14,281 bases of DNA from WRMR01 sp031548645 (GCA_031548645.1 JAVBQX010000172.1:1-14281), one strand, 5' to 3'. Positions 1 to 6,818 are shown, numbered from the stretch's first letter. The notes: generated by a model from the letters alone, not told the origin. A program made the numbers and translations.

Positions 1-2011
1 AGTCCCAAATTTGATCCGGCGCGGCCATGTCGGAACACCAGCGGACGCCGGTGCCCAAAAGCGAGGCGCCGTACAGTTCGACGTCGACCGAAAGCGCCTT
101 GTACAGCGCGATCAGGATCGGCAACTGGATCAGCATCGGCAGGCAGCCCGAAAGCGGGTTGAACTTGTGCTTGTGGTACAGTTCCCGCATCGCCTTGGAG
201 CGGGCCTCCATGTCGTCTTTGTATTTTTCGGTGATTTTCTCCAATTCCGGCTTCATTTCCTGCATTTTCATCGTGCTGAGCATCTGCTTGCGGTTCAATC
301 GGTACAGGCAGAGCCGCACGATGATCGTGAGCAGGATGATCGCCAGGGCGTAGCTGGACACGACGTAATGCAGGATGTGCAGGAGCCAGAGCAACGGTTT
401 GACGAACCAGGCGAACCAGCCGTAATACAGCGTGTCGCGAAGGCCGTAGGCGTCGAGCGTTTCCGGCTGCTTGGGGCCGGCGAAAATTTTGTATTCGTGC
501 GAGAGCGATTCCTGCGGTTGCAGCGTTTTGGCGGCGCTGACCAGCCGGAACGACACGTTCGTCACATCGGGCCACGCCTTCGCGTAAGCGCCGACCCGCA
601 TCGGGGCGACGGATTCGAGATTCGATTCCGCCGCGTCGTCCTGTTGCGTGATCATCGTGCATTGGAAATATTGCGTGTCGACGCCGATGTAATCCAACAG
701 TTTCTGCCGCGTCGCGAGGTCGACCGGAATTTTGTCATAGGTGTCGGTCGCGATCTTGTTGCAGGTCAACACGTCGGATGTCTTGCCGTGCAACTGGATC
801 ACGAGGTCGCGCATCCCGTAGCGTGACCAGCCGGGGCCGGTTTTGCGCCCGGAGGAATACCACGCCCCCTGGATCGGCAGGCCCGAAGGACCGTCGAGCA
901 GATAAGCGACGCTGTGCGGCTTGGTATCAGTGTTCGTGATGTCGATTTTGAGCGTCAGTGCGTAACCCGGATCGGTGCCGGCGTTTTCTTTCGCGATCGG
1001 TTCCAGCCGGTAGGTCTTGCGCACTTCGAGCCGCGATTTGGGCACCGTTTGCAGGAACACGACCTGGTTTGCGTCGGCCGATTCGAGTTTCCAGTGATCC
1101 GAGCGAAGTTTGACGCCCGGCAGTTCGTTCGCGATCGTCGTGTCACGCGGCGTGTCCTCTTTCGAGCGAGCGGGCCGACCGTTGAGGTCGAGGCATTCCG
1201 GCGGCGGCAGTTCGGCCTTGTCGATTTGCTCGAAGGTCATCCCGAATGAAAGCGGTGGTTGCGTTTGAGCGTCCCACGCGTGCAGGCCCGTCAAAAAGCG
1301 GTAGGATTCGAAATCGGTCACCGGCGTTTCCGGTCGGACGATTGAAAGCGGAGCCTGGGCCAACCGGACGGCGAAGCGTTCTTCCCCTTGCGCTTCGCCG
1401 CGTTTGACGGTGACGGTGCATTCCTGGTGCGGTTTGGTCGCCAGCAGGGCGTTCCGCAAATCGTCGAAGGACGTGACGGGCGTTTCGTCGAATTGCACGA
1501 TCAGGTCGCCCGGCTTGAGCCCCGCCGCTTCGGCCGGCGTTCCGGGCCCGACCACCTGCACGGGGCAACCGCCCTCGGGCATGTCGGCCAATTCGACGAC
1601 GATTTGCCCCAGCCAGCCGGTGTGATCCTGCGTGTCGCGGTATTGCGCCTTGTTCATGTCGATTTGCCGGACGGTCGCCCCGCGACTGGAAAGCGTGACG
1701 AGCATTTTGTACGGGCTTTTCGGATCGGCGGAACCGAGCGTTACGTAAGACGCCGGAAACGTCGTTTCCGGGGCGGGTGATGTTTGGGCGGTTTCGTCAC
1801 CCGGCGTTTCATCGCCAAGCGTTTCGTCTTCCAACAGCTTGTTGATGTCGTCGACTTTGGCCGCCTGTTGCTTTTGATCCTGTTTCGGCGGATTTTTTGG
1901 CGGAAACAACCTCGGTATCAGGAAGAATACCAATCCCATCACGACGAGAAAAATGAGCATCTGGCGTTGCGATGAGGCGTAACGGTCGTTCGGGTTTTCA
2001 AAATGATTCAT
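1..2011 (-). CDS. yidC: Membrane protein insertase YidC with PDZ domain, 3' end outside window
   Basis: YidC inserts and folds inner-membrane proteins, alone or with Sec. I translated the minus strand from ATG at 2011; the frame stays open for 670 codons to the left edge. Seen: an N-terminal membrane helix (about residues 18-36, LIFLVVMGLVFFLIP); a long periplasmic part containing LLDGPSGLPIQG, typical of the YidC periplasmic fold; membrane segments from about 527; the conserved arginine segment LLTIIVRLCLYRLNRKQM; a basic cytoplasmic loop; and NPLSGCLPMLIQLPILIALYKAL near 617-640, a family signature. Odd: a PDZ domain at about 145-210 (GTPAEAAGLKPGDLIVQFDE) sits inside the periplasmic part. 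With at least 670 residues it is much longer than the roughly 550-residue E. coli protein. No clear ribosome binding site precedes the ATG. The last membrane helices and C-terminus lie outside the window. The family call is very secure. Confidence 0.95.
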   Translation of the reverse strand, partial: MNHFENPNDRYASSQRQMLIFLVVMGLVFFLIPRLFPPKNPPKQDQKQQAAKVDDINKLLEDETLGDETPGDETAQTSPAPETTFPASYVTLGSADPKSPYKMLVTLSSRGATVRQIDMNKAQYRDTQDHTGWLGQIVVELADMPEGGCPVQVVGPGTPAEAAGLKPGDLIVQFDETPVTSFDDLRNALLATKPHQECTVTVKRGEAQGEERFAVRLAQAPLSIVRPETPVTDFESYRFLTGLHAWDAQTQPPLSFGMTFEQIDKAELPPPECLDLNGRPARSKEDTPRDTTIANELPGVKLRSDHWKLESADANQVVFLQTVPKSRLEVRKTYRLEPIAKENAGTDPGYALTLKIDITNTDTKPHSVAYLLDGPSGLPIQGAWYSSGRKTGPGWSRYGMRDLVIQLHGKTSDVLTCNKIATDTYDKIPVDLATRQKLLDYIGVDTQYFQCTMITQQDDAAESNLESVAPMRVGAYAKAWPDVTNVSFRLVSAAKTLQPQESLSHEYKIFAGPKQPETLDAYGLRDTLYYGWFAWFVKPLLWLLHILHYVVSSYALAIILLTIIVRLCLYRLNRKQMLSTMKMQEMKPELEKITEKYKDDMEARSKAMRELYHKHKFNPLSGCLPMLIQLPILIALYKALSVDVELYGASLLGTGVRWCSDMAAPDQIWD

Positions 2012-2224
2012 GAGGCGATATTTTATTCTGATGAAATGTCAGTGTTGTCAGCGGGATTGGGGTGCGAATGCAATAAAATCGTCATTTTCAATGACAACCC
2101 GGAGCGTAAGTGACGGGTGATCAAATTGACCTTTCTGCGCTACAGAAATCACCCTGCTCTGACGCTGGTGGCTGGTCGGCATGATAGACGCAGATTCCGA
2201 TATTAGGTTGATTGTGACGGTTTG
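2012..2224. other. Intergenic region between metallophosphoesterase gene and yidC
   Basis: A 213-bp gap on the minus-strand transcript. It contains a short planctomycete-type repeat at 2097-2118 (listed separately) and a small 5-bp hairpin, GTGAC-GGTTT-GTCAC, at 2214-2228 that overlaps the stop codon of the upstream gene. I found no convincing -35/-10 pair for yidC and no T-tract terminator, so it is open whether yidC is transcribed with the metallophosphoesterase gene or separately. Confidence 0.5.
2097..2118. repeat. Short interspersed repeat, GCGTAAG type
   Basis: The sequence CCCGGAGCGTAAGTGACGGG (2098-2117) resembles the repeat at 5366-5388 (CCCGAAGCGTAAGCGAGGG): both have CCCG, a GCGTAAG core and a closing GGG. 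The ends ACCCG (2097-2101) and CGGGT (2114-2118) are complementary, giving a 5-bp stem around a 12-nt loop. From memory, such GCGTAAG repeats are abundant between planctomycete genes. Two copies in one window support a repeat family, but the copy number was not checked. Confidence 0.55.
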
Positions 2225-2986
2225 TCACTTGCCGTCAAGCAGGCGGTCGCCGAGAAAACGGTCGACGGGAATCTGGTGAATTTTTTCAACCGTGATTTTG
2301 ACAGGATATTCAACCCGGCGATAAGTGACCGTGCTTGCCTCGTCGTCCCAAACGACGTAACACGCCCGAGGATCGTGATCGCGCGGCTGGCCGACCGACC
2401 CAACGTTGATCATGGCTTTGATTCCCGGCTCGATTTTGTAGGTCATTTCAAGGTCGGTCGGGGTGTAAAACTTGCGGTCTTCCGTAAAAACACCGGGAAC
2501 GTGCGTGTGGCCCTGGAAGGAGCAATGCGGCACGATGGCAAAAAGCCGGTCCATTTTCCGTTCGTCAAAAATGTCTTCTTGAAAAACGTACTCGTTCAAA
2601 GGGTTGCGTGGACTGCCGTGGATGAAAAAAAAGTCGTCGACGCGATAGGAACGGGGCAGCGCGCCGAGAAAATCCCAACGTGCGTTGGCCCGAGGGTCAC
2701 GAAAATCCTCCAATTGGTCGCGAGTCCAGAAAATCGCCTGTTCGGCCCCGACGTTGAAGCCTTCCGGATCGAAAAGCGTGGCCTGATCGTGATTTCCGAG
2801 CAGGCAGACTTTCGTTTTTTCCATCACCAGATCAATACATTCCAGCGGATTGGGGCCGTAACCGACGGAATCGCCGAGGCAGAAAATTTCGTCAACCCCT
2901 TGCGATTCGATGTCTTTCAGCACCGCCTCAAGGGCTTCCAGATTGCTATGGATGTCACTGATGATAGCACGTTTCAATTTGACCAC
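2225..2986 (-). CDS. Metallophosphoesterase (calcineurin-like, YfcE/DUF2437-type phosphodiesterase family)
   Basis: A dimetal phosphoesterase of 253 residues, near the usual size for single-domain bacterial members. All metal-binding motifs are visible in order: D11-x-H13 (SDIHSN), G38-D39 with GYGPNP, G64-N-H-D67, H123-G-S-P, and G159-H-T-H162. Near the C-terminus NVGSVGQPRD, typical of the subgroup, is present. There is no signal peptide, so it acts in the cytoplasm. The substrate cannot be told from sequence; family members cleave phosphodiesters or phosphomonoesters, including cyclic nucleotides and dinucleotide polyphosphates. The listed start is GTG at 2986. A TTG three codons later (2975-2977) would give LKRAIISDIHSN, closer to the usual N-terminus, with GGTGG just upstream, so the start is uncertain by three residues. 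It lies 213 bp upstream of yidC on the same strand and is divergent from the phosphatase gene. Confidence 0.92.
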   Translation of the reverse strand: MVKLKRAIISDIHSNLEALEAVLKDIESQGVDEIFCLGDSVGYGPNPLECIDLVMEKTKVCLLGNHDQATLFDPEGFNVGAEQAIFWTRDQLEDFRDPRANARWDFLGALPRSYRVDDFFFIHGSPRNPLNEYVFQEDIFDERKMDRLFAIVPHCSFQGHTHVPGVFTEDRKFYTPTDLEMTYKIEPGIKAMINVGSVGQPRDHDPRACYVVWDDEASTVTYRRVEYPVKITVEKIHQIPVDRFLGDRLLDGK

Positions 2987-3401
2987 CGCACTTGTGTTGG
3001 GGGCGAATCGCTTCGATTGCCGCGACTGCTCGGCACATTTTTAGTACAAATTACACAAACACGCTCTTCTGCCCCGTTTATCGCTACGGAACATTAGGAA
3101 CGCCACATGAAAAAATCAAAAAGCGGCCAAGAATCCGGCGAATCATGATTTGAACAATGACACTATTATGTGTTAATTCAACACTTCTGTCAAGAATAAA
3201 CCCGCCGGGCACCTGTGTTTCTTGATTTCCGCGCCGATGATTCGCGCCAATTAGTAAAAAGTTCCATATATGATAACTGTTTGAATCCTTTTGCGATCGG
3301 CTGAGATTTTCTTTTGTTTCGCACTTCCCAATTTCCCTCAATTCCGTCATAATTGCGTATCAGGATGTTTATCTACTAATCAAGACGGAAATCATTGCGA
3401 G
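2987..3401. other. Divergent intergenic region, 415 bp
   Basis: AT-rich compared with the flanking genes, and carrying no recognisable gene. It should hold the promoters for the minus-strand metallophosphoesterase/yidC side and for the plus-strand phosphatase. One weak plus-strand promoter candidate is listed separately (3325-3353). An 88-codon frame on the minus strand (3084-3350) has no recognisable motif and no start signal, and I do not regard it as a gene. No strong repeat or hairpin was seen. Confidence 0.6.
3325..3353 (+). promoter_or_regulatory. Possible sigma70-type promoter of the SpoIIE-family phosphatase gene
   Basis: TTCCCA (3325-3330, 4 of 6 to the -35 consensus) and CATAAT (3348-3353, 5 of 6 to the -10 consensus) are separated by 17 bp. 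Transcription would start near 3360, giving a leader of about 40 nt before the ATG at 3402. The -35 match is poor, so chance is a real alternative. Confidence 0.3.
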
Positions 3402-4649
3402 ATGGCAAGCGACTACATTCATGTTGACCTTGAGATGGTGCAAAGCTCGAAAAAGACCGGGATGCCGTGCGGCGATGTCATGGCGTCGCGGCGAACGGGT
3501 GCCGGAACGCTGGTGATGTGCGCCGACGGGCTCGGCTCGGGAATCCGGGCCCACATCGCGGCGCAAATGTGCGTGGCGCGACTTTTCGAGTCCGTGTCGC
3601 GGGGATTTTCGCTACGGAAAGCCTTTTCCAAAGTCGCGTCAACCATGCAGCAATCGCGTGACCCCGGCAAACCTTTTGCCGCGTTTTCCGTTGCGCGAAT
3701 CCGCTCTGATGGTAACGCCACCGTGTTGTCCTATGACGCGCCCGCGCCGGTGCTCGTCGGTCGGCACGGGGCCTCGGCCCTCGCGAACCGGCCGTTTTCC
3801 CTCCCGGGCGGCCTGGCCATCGAAAGCAACTGCCAGCTCGACGTCGGGGAAGGCATCCTGCTCATGAGTGACGGTATCACGCAGGCGGGTATTGGGTATG
3901 GCCCCAACACCGAGTGGCAGACCGAAGGCGTCGTCCGCATGGTCAGCGAATGCCTTGCCGGGAACGTCAGCCTGACGCAAATTCCGCATCGCCTGCACCA
4001 GGAAGCCCTGCAACGCTGGCGCGGCATGTTCGGCGATCAGCCGCAACGGCAGGCGACGCGCTTTTCGCCCTTTGCCAAACAGGTCGCGTCCGGGGCCGCG
4101 GTCATGTCCCCGCGAAGTGATTACGGCGACGATTGCAGCGTCATTTTGGCCTATTGCCGGAACGGGCAGACGCTCAATATCATGACCGGGCCGCCGACGG
4201 ATCGCGAAATCGACCGCGAAATCGTCAAGCAGTTCCTCGAACTGCCGGGTCTCAAGGCCGTGTGCGGCGGAACGACGGCCCAGATCGTGGCCAAATACCT
4301 CGACGAGCCCTTGCAGGTGGAACAGGAGCCGACCAGCACGATCGCCCCGCCGCGTTACGCGATTCACGGGATCGACCTCGTCACGGAAGGCGCCATCACG
4401 CTCAACCAGGTCTACAACATCATGGACGAGGACATCGAAAAACTGAACGAGGACAGCGGCGTGACCGAACTCCGACTGCTGCTCGGCGTGGCCGACCGCG
4501 TCAATTTCATCGTCGGCGGCGCCGAAAACAAGGCGAACCGCGACATCTCGTTTCTGCAACGCGGCGTGCTGTCCCGCAAGGTGCTCGTCCCGCACATGGT
4601 CGAGCGGCTCGAAAAGGACGGCAAGCTGGTCACCGTCAAATTTGTTTAA
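3402..4649 (+). CDS. SpoIIE-family PP2C-type serine phosphatase with C-terminal GGTT domain
   Basis: A predicted metal-dependent protein phosphatase of 415 residues, acting on phosphoserine/threonine in a protein partner; cytoplasmic, with no signal or membrane helix. Motifs of the SpoIIE/PP2C fold: G24-D25, D42-GLGSG, S156-D157-G (LLMSDGITQAG), and D243-D244 (SDYGDDCSVILAY), all metal-ligand positions. After about residue 260 comes a second region with MTGPPTDREID, GGTTAQIVAKYL (G289 onward), PPRYAIHGIDLVTEGAITL and VNFIVGGAENKAN. I know this two-part architecture from SpoIIE-family proteins of anaerobic bacteria, often near [FeFe]-hydrogenase genes (recollection, not checked). I start at ATG 3402 (MASDYIHVDLEM) because homologues begin close to this motif; the frame stays open upstream to 3291, but that part is unlike protein. 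No hydrogenase genes are in the window, so the target is unknown. Confidence 0.85.
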   Translation: MASDYIHVDLEMVQSSKKTGMPCGDVMASRRTGAGTLVMCADGLGSGIRAHIAAQMCVARLFESVSRGFSLRKAFSKVASTMQQSRDPGKPFAAFSVARIRSDGNATVLSYDAPAPVLVGRHGASALANRPFSLPGGLAIESNCQLDVGEGILLMSDGITQAGIGYGPNTEWQTEGVVRMVSECLAGNVSLTQIPHRLHQEALQRWRGMFGDQPQRQATRFSPFAKQVASGAAVMSPRSDYGDDCSVILAYCRNGQTLNIMTGPPTDREIDREIVKQFLELPGLKAVCGGTTAQIVAKYLDEPLQVEQEPTSTIAPPRYAIHGIDLVTEGAITLNQVYNIMDEDIEKLNEDSGVTELRLLLGVADRVNFIVGGAENKANRDISFLQRGVLSRKVLVPHMVERLEKDGKLVTVKFV

Positions 4650-4652
4650 TAT

Positions 4653-4664
4653 GATTGCGCAATC
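4653..4664. repeat. Perfect 12-bp palindrome after the phosphatase gene
   Basis: GATTGCGCAATC lies 3 bp after the stop codon of the phosphatase gene. It is perfectly symmetric without a loop, so it fits a protein-binding dyad better than a terminator hairpin, and no T-tract follows. A chance occurrence is possible. Confidence 0.35.
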
Positions 4665-4702
4665 GAATACCCACACATGAATTTAACAAAGCCACTACAT
4701 TT

Positions 4703-4779
4703 TTTATCCACAGATTCACACAGATTTTCACAGATGATTATTAAAATATCTGTGTTCATCTGCGAAATCTGTGGATAAA
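4703..4779. repeat. Interspersed inverted repeat with CACAGATT units and two TTATCCACA sequences
   Basis: TTTATCCACAGATT (4703-4716) has a perfect 14-bp inverted copy at 4766-4779. Between them are further copies of the CACAGAT core on both strands (4719-4725, 4729-4735, and inverted at 4749-4755), around an AT-rich centre, so the whole 77 bp can fold into a long imperfect hairpin. Sequences of this kind (translated as ICENLCESVDK-like peptides in spurious frames) recur between genes in many bacterial genomes, so I call it an interspersed repeat. Each end carries a perfect match to the E. coli DnaA box, TTATCCACA, at 4704-4712 (plus) and 4770-4778 (minus). No flanking target duplication was found. 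Confidence 0.75.
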
Positions 4780-4858
4780 TCCATATCGAACAGGTGTTGC
4801 TGGGGAACTTTGAGGAATATTGCGATTGGATCAGACGCATAGAGAAAGGGAGATTTGC

Positions 4859-5353
4859 ATGTCCTACACATTCGAACCGATCCGACGACAGCATGGCCCG
4901 GCGGTCATGGGCATTTACAACCATTACATCGAGAACGGTTTTTCGGCCTATTTCGCGACGCCGTTGCCGGAAGAGTTTTTCGAAAAGTTCCTGCAAATGA
5001 CGGAAGGTTATCCCGCGCTCGTGGCCATCGACGGAGACGGCGATGTGGTCGGCTTCGCGTTCCTGCACGCCTATCACCCGGCCCCGTGCCTGAAACAGAC
5101 GGCGGAAATCACCAGTTTTCTGCACCCCGACCACACCCACAAGGGGCTCGGCGGACAGATGCTCGAAACGCTCATCGAACAGGCGCCCGCGCTGGGCGTC
5201 AACAACATCGTCGCGAGCATTTCCTCGAAAAACCAGCCGAGTCTCCAGTTTCACGCCAAACACGGTTTCAACGAATGCGGACGCATCGTCGGCGCCGGTC
5301 GCAAGTTCGACGAACTGTTCGACGTCGTTTACATGCAACGCCGCATCGTGTGA
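4859..5353 (+). CDS. GNAT-family N-acetyltransferase (phosphinothricin/amino-acid acetyltransferase-like)
   Basis: A 164-residue single-domain GNAT enzyme that would transfer an acetyl group from acetyl-CoA to an amine; the family size is about 160-180. The acetyl-CoA binding motif A is visible as SFLHPDHTHKGLGGQML, with H94-K-G-L-G-G99 in the place of the usual R/Q-x-x-G-x-G/A loop. E83 upstream of it and the N-terminal IRRQHGPAVMGIYNHYIENG match the YncA/phosphinothricin acetyltransferase group, and HAKHGFNECG near the C-terminus is the usual GNAT end motif. The substrate is not predictable; members act on methionine derivatives, phosphinothricin or other amines. I start at ATG 4859 because GGGAG (4848-4852) lies 6 bp ahead; the frame extends upstream to 4820, but that part lacks family similarity. 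It lies 209 bp downstream of the phosphatase gene, separated by an inverted repeat, so co-transcription is uncertain. Confidence 0.88.
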   Translation: MSYTFEPIRRQHGPAVMGIYNHYIENGFSAYFATPLPEEFFEKFLQMTEGYPALVAIDGDGDVVGFAFLHAYHPAPCLKQTAEITSFLHPDHTHKGLGGQMLETLIEQAPALGVNNIVASISSKNQPSLQFHAKHGFNECGRIVGAGRKFDELFDVVYMQRRIV

Positions 5354-5365
5354 GATGTCCAATCA

Positions 5366-5388
5366 GAGCCCGAAGCGTAAGCGAGGGA
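5366..5388. repeat. Planctomycete-type short interspersed repeat
   Basis: GAGCCCGAAGCGTAAGCGAG followed by GGA, 12 bp after the acetyltransferase stop codon. In a spurious reading frame it translates to ARSVSEG, a string I recall from many wrongly predicted small planctomycete proteins. A diverged copy sits at 2097-2118. It supports the taxonomic assignment and probably has no coding role. Confidence 0.65.
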
Positions 5389-5436
5389 CAAACGAATGAA
5401 GAATGCAGAATTCTTAGCCGCCGGGTTTGTCCGGCG
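5386..5436. repeat. Nested inverted repeats between the acetyltransferase gene and hemC
   Basis: CGCCGG (5419-5424), loop GTTTGT, CCGGCG (5431-5436) forms a perfect 6-bp GC-rich stem. In addition GGACAAAC (5386-5393) is complementary to GTTTGTCC (5425-5432), and AAGAAT/ATTCTT flank the centre, so two alternative folds compete for the same bases. AATTAAATA rather than a pure T-run follows, so it is only a weak terminator candidate. It may be part of the adjacent short repeat rather than an independent element. Confidence 0.45.
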
Positions 5437-5474
5437 AATTAAATACTTATAAACGTTCAACACCAAAAAACGCC

Positions 5475-6479
5475 ATGACCCCCATTCGTATCGGAACGCG
5501 CGGCAGCGCCTTGGCCATGTGGCAGGCCCATTCGATCGAGGCGGAGCTGCGGCGGCACGGTTTCGCGACGCAAATCGTCGAAATCGGGACCCGCGGCGAC
5601 CGGGACAACCGCCAGCCGATCGCAGAGCTGGGCGTCGAAGGCGTTTTCACGAAGGAAATTCAACGGGCCCTGCTCGACGGCGCGATCGACCTGGCCGTGC
5701 ACAGCCTCAAGGACCTGCCGACGGAACCGGTCGAGGGGCTCGAATTCGTCGCCTCGCCCCGGCGCGGACCGTTTCGCGACGCCTTCGTTTCGAACGTTGC
5801 GACCGACCTTGATGCGCTGCCCGACGGTTCTGTCATCGGCACGGGCAGCGTCCGCCGCAAGGCCCAGTTGCTCAACCTGTACGGATCGCGGTTTCAAATC
5901 GCCGATATTCGCGGAAACGTCGAAACGCGATTGAAAAAACTCGACGCCGGCGAATACGCGGCCGTCATTCTCGCCGAAGCGGGGCTCGTGCGGCTCGGGC
6001 TGGATTCCCGTGTCGCGTCGCCGCTCGAACCGCCGCAATTCCTGCCGGCCATCGGCCAGGGGACGCTCGGCATCGAAGCCCGCGTTACCGACGCCGAATC
6101 GCTTCGGGATGCGATTGATTGCCTCAACGACCCGCCGACCTTCGCGGCCGTCATCGCCGAACGTTCGCTGCTGCGTTCGCTCCGCGGCGGTTGCCTGGCC
6201 CCGGTCGCCGCGCTGGGTGGCGTTGAATTTCCCGAAAACGAAAGCATGCAGTACAATCGGCCGACCGACGATTTGGCAACGGCGGCAATCGTGACGCTCA
6301 CCGCCCGCGTGCTGTCACCCGACGGCAGGCAGCGACTCGAAGCCTCGCAACGCGTGCCGCTCAATTTCGCGCAGGACATGGCCGAAATCCGCGAAACCGC
6401 CTCGCAACTGGGCCGCGACGTCGCCGACGAACTGCTCGCCGCCGGCGCCGACCATCTCCTGCGCGGAACACCCACCTGA
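5475..6479 (+). CDS. hemC: Porphobilinogen deaminase (hydroxymethylbilane synthase)
   Basis: Joins four porphobilinogen molecules into hydroxymethylbilane, a cytoplasmic step of heme and other tetrapyrrole synthesis. The 334-residue product fits the family's size. Visible signatures: IRIGTRGSALAMWQA at the N-terminus; GVEGVFTKEIQRALLDG; HSLKDLPTE with the catalytic aspartate D80; GTGSVRRKAQL and DIRGNVETRLKKLD, which bind cofactor and substrate; PAIGQGTLGIE; and the dipyrromethane attachment site in LRGGCLAPVAA with C240. The C-terminal domain carries an extra stretch after ALGG (about FPENESMQYNRPTDDLATA) compared with short homologues. The ATG at 5475 is chosen because the conserved region starts three residues later; upstream codons to 5427 overlap the hairpin. 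No good ribosome binding site is visible. A possible promoter is TTGTCC (5427-5432) with TATAAA (5448-5453), but the 15-bp spacer is short. No other hem gene is adjacent. Confidence 0.96.
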   Translation: MTPIRIGTRGSALAMWQAHSIEAELRRHGFATQIVEIGTRGDRDNRQPIAELGVEGVFTKEIQRALLDGAIDLAVHSLKDLPTEPVEGLEFVASPRRGPFRDAFVSNVATDLDALPDGSVIGTGSVRRKAQLLNLYGSRFQIADIRGNVETRLKKLDAGEYAAVILAEAGLVRLGLDSRVASPLEPPQFLPAIGQGTLGIEARVTDAESLRDAIDCLNDPPTFAAVIAERSLLRSLRGGCLAPVAALGGVEFPENESMQYNRPTDDLATAAIVTLTARVLSPDGRQRLEASQRVPLNFAQDMAEIRETASQLGRDVADELLAAGADHLLRGTPT

Positions 6480-6554
6480 GCCGAGCATGACCTGCATTTG
6501 GTATGCGCCGGGAAACCAAGAACAGCAATCGGGAACGCAGGTCGATCATTCTCA

Positions 6555-6584
6555 AAGCAGTTTCAAAAGACAATAAAACTGCTT
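6555..6584. terminator. Possible hairpin terminator after hemC
   Basis: AAGCAGTTT (6555-6563) and AAACTGCTT (6576-6584) form a perfect 9-bp stem around a 12-nt loop, 75 bp after the hemC stop codon. The stem is AT-rich and is followed by ACTGTGCGCAATTCTTT, not a clean T-run, so intrinsic termination would be weak. Confidence 0.35.
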
Positions 6585-6749
6585 ACTGTGCGCAATTCTT
6601 TCATTTTGAAATCGCGTGTCTTCCCAAAAAACGCTTGAAATCCCGGGAAAAACGGACTTCACTGGCTATGTAAAGCATAACAGTAAACAGGAACAAACTT
6701 TAGGCAAAACTGAAGATTTGCAATCCTCTTGAAACAGCGTCTTTTTCGC

Positions 6750-6778
6750 TTGCGAAATTCGCCTTGTTTTTCTATAAT
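6750..6778 (+). promoter_or_regulatory. Sigma70-like promoter of the GAP1-N2/repeat-protein pair
   Basis: TTGCGA (6750-6755, 4 of 6) and TATAAT (6773-6778, 6 of 6) are separated by an optimal 17-bp spacer. The expected start is near 6785. The gene order fits, because the next downstream start codon on this strand is that of the GAP1-N2 gene at 6892. It is one of the two best promoter matches in the window. Confidence 0.6.
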
Positions 6779-6793
6779 GGAAGCTGATGTGCG

Positions 6794-6818
6794 GTTTACG
6801 CAAACGTTTTGCGTAAAC
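6794..6818. promoter_or_regulatory. Perfect 11-bp inverted repeat just downstream of the promoter (operator or leader hairpin)
   Basis: GTTTACGCAAA (6794-6804), centre CGT, TTTGCGTAAAC (6808-6818): all 11 pairs match. It begins 16 bp after the TATAAT box, so it falls at about +9 to +33 of the predicted transcript. That is a typical place for a repressor operator; the inner AAACGTTT resembles LacI-type half-site centres, but the full dyad has an odd-length centre. In RNA it would form a tight hairpin followed by ATTTTTG, so a leaky attenuator is the alternative. Confidence 0.5.

Noticed and set aside
11..826. 271-codon plus-strand open frame at the left edge
   Set aside because: It lies wholly opposite yidC, whose family signatures are unmistakable on the minus strand.
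2222..3097. Long plus-strand open frame opposite the metallophosphoesterase gene
   Set aside because: The minus strand carries every metallophosphoesterase motif; the plus-strand product has no recognisable motif and is an antisense by-product of GC-rich codons.
3291..3401. Upstream extension of the phosphatase gene by 37 codons
   Set aside because: Cys/Phe/Asn-rich and unlike family N-termini; a weak promoter candidate overlaps it.
4703..4779. CRISPR array or chromosomal origin
   Set aside because: The CACAGATT units are too short, irregular and inverted for CRISPR. Two DnaA boxes alone, without dnaA/dnaN or an AT-rich unwinding region with more boxes, do not make an origin.
6794..6818. 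Rho-independent terminator
   Set aside because: The stem is only moderately GC-rich, the T-run begins after two other bases, and it lies directly after a strong promoter with no gene end nearby; operator or leader hairpin fits better.
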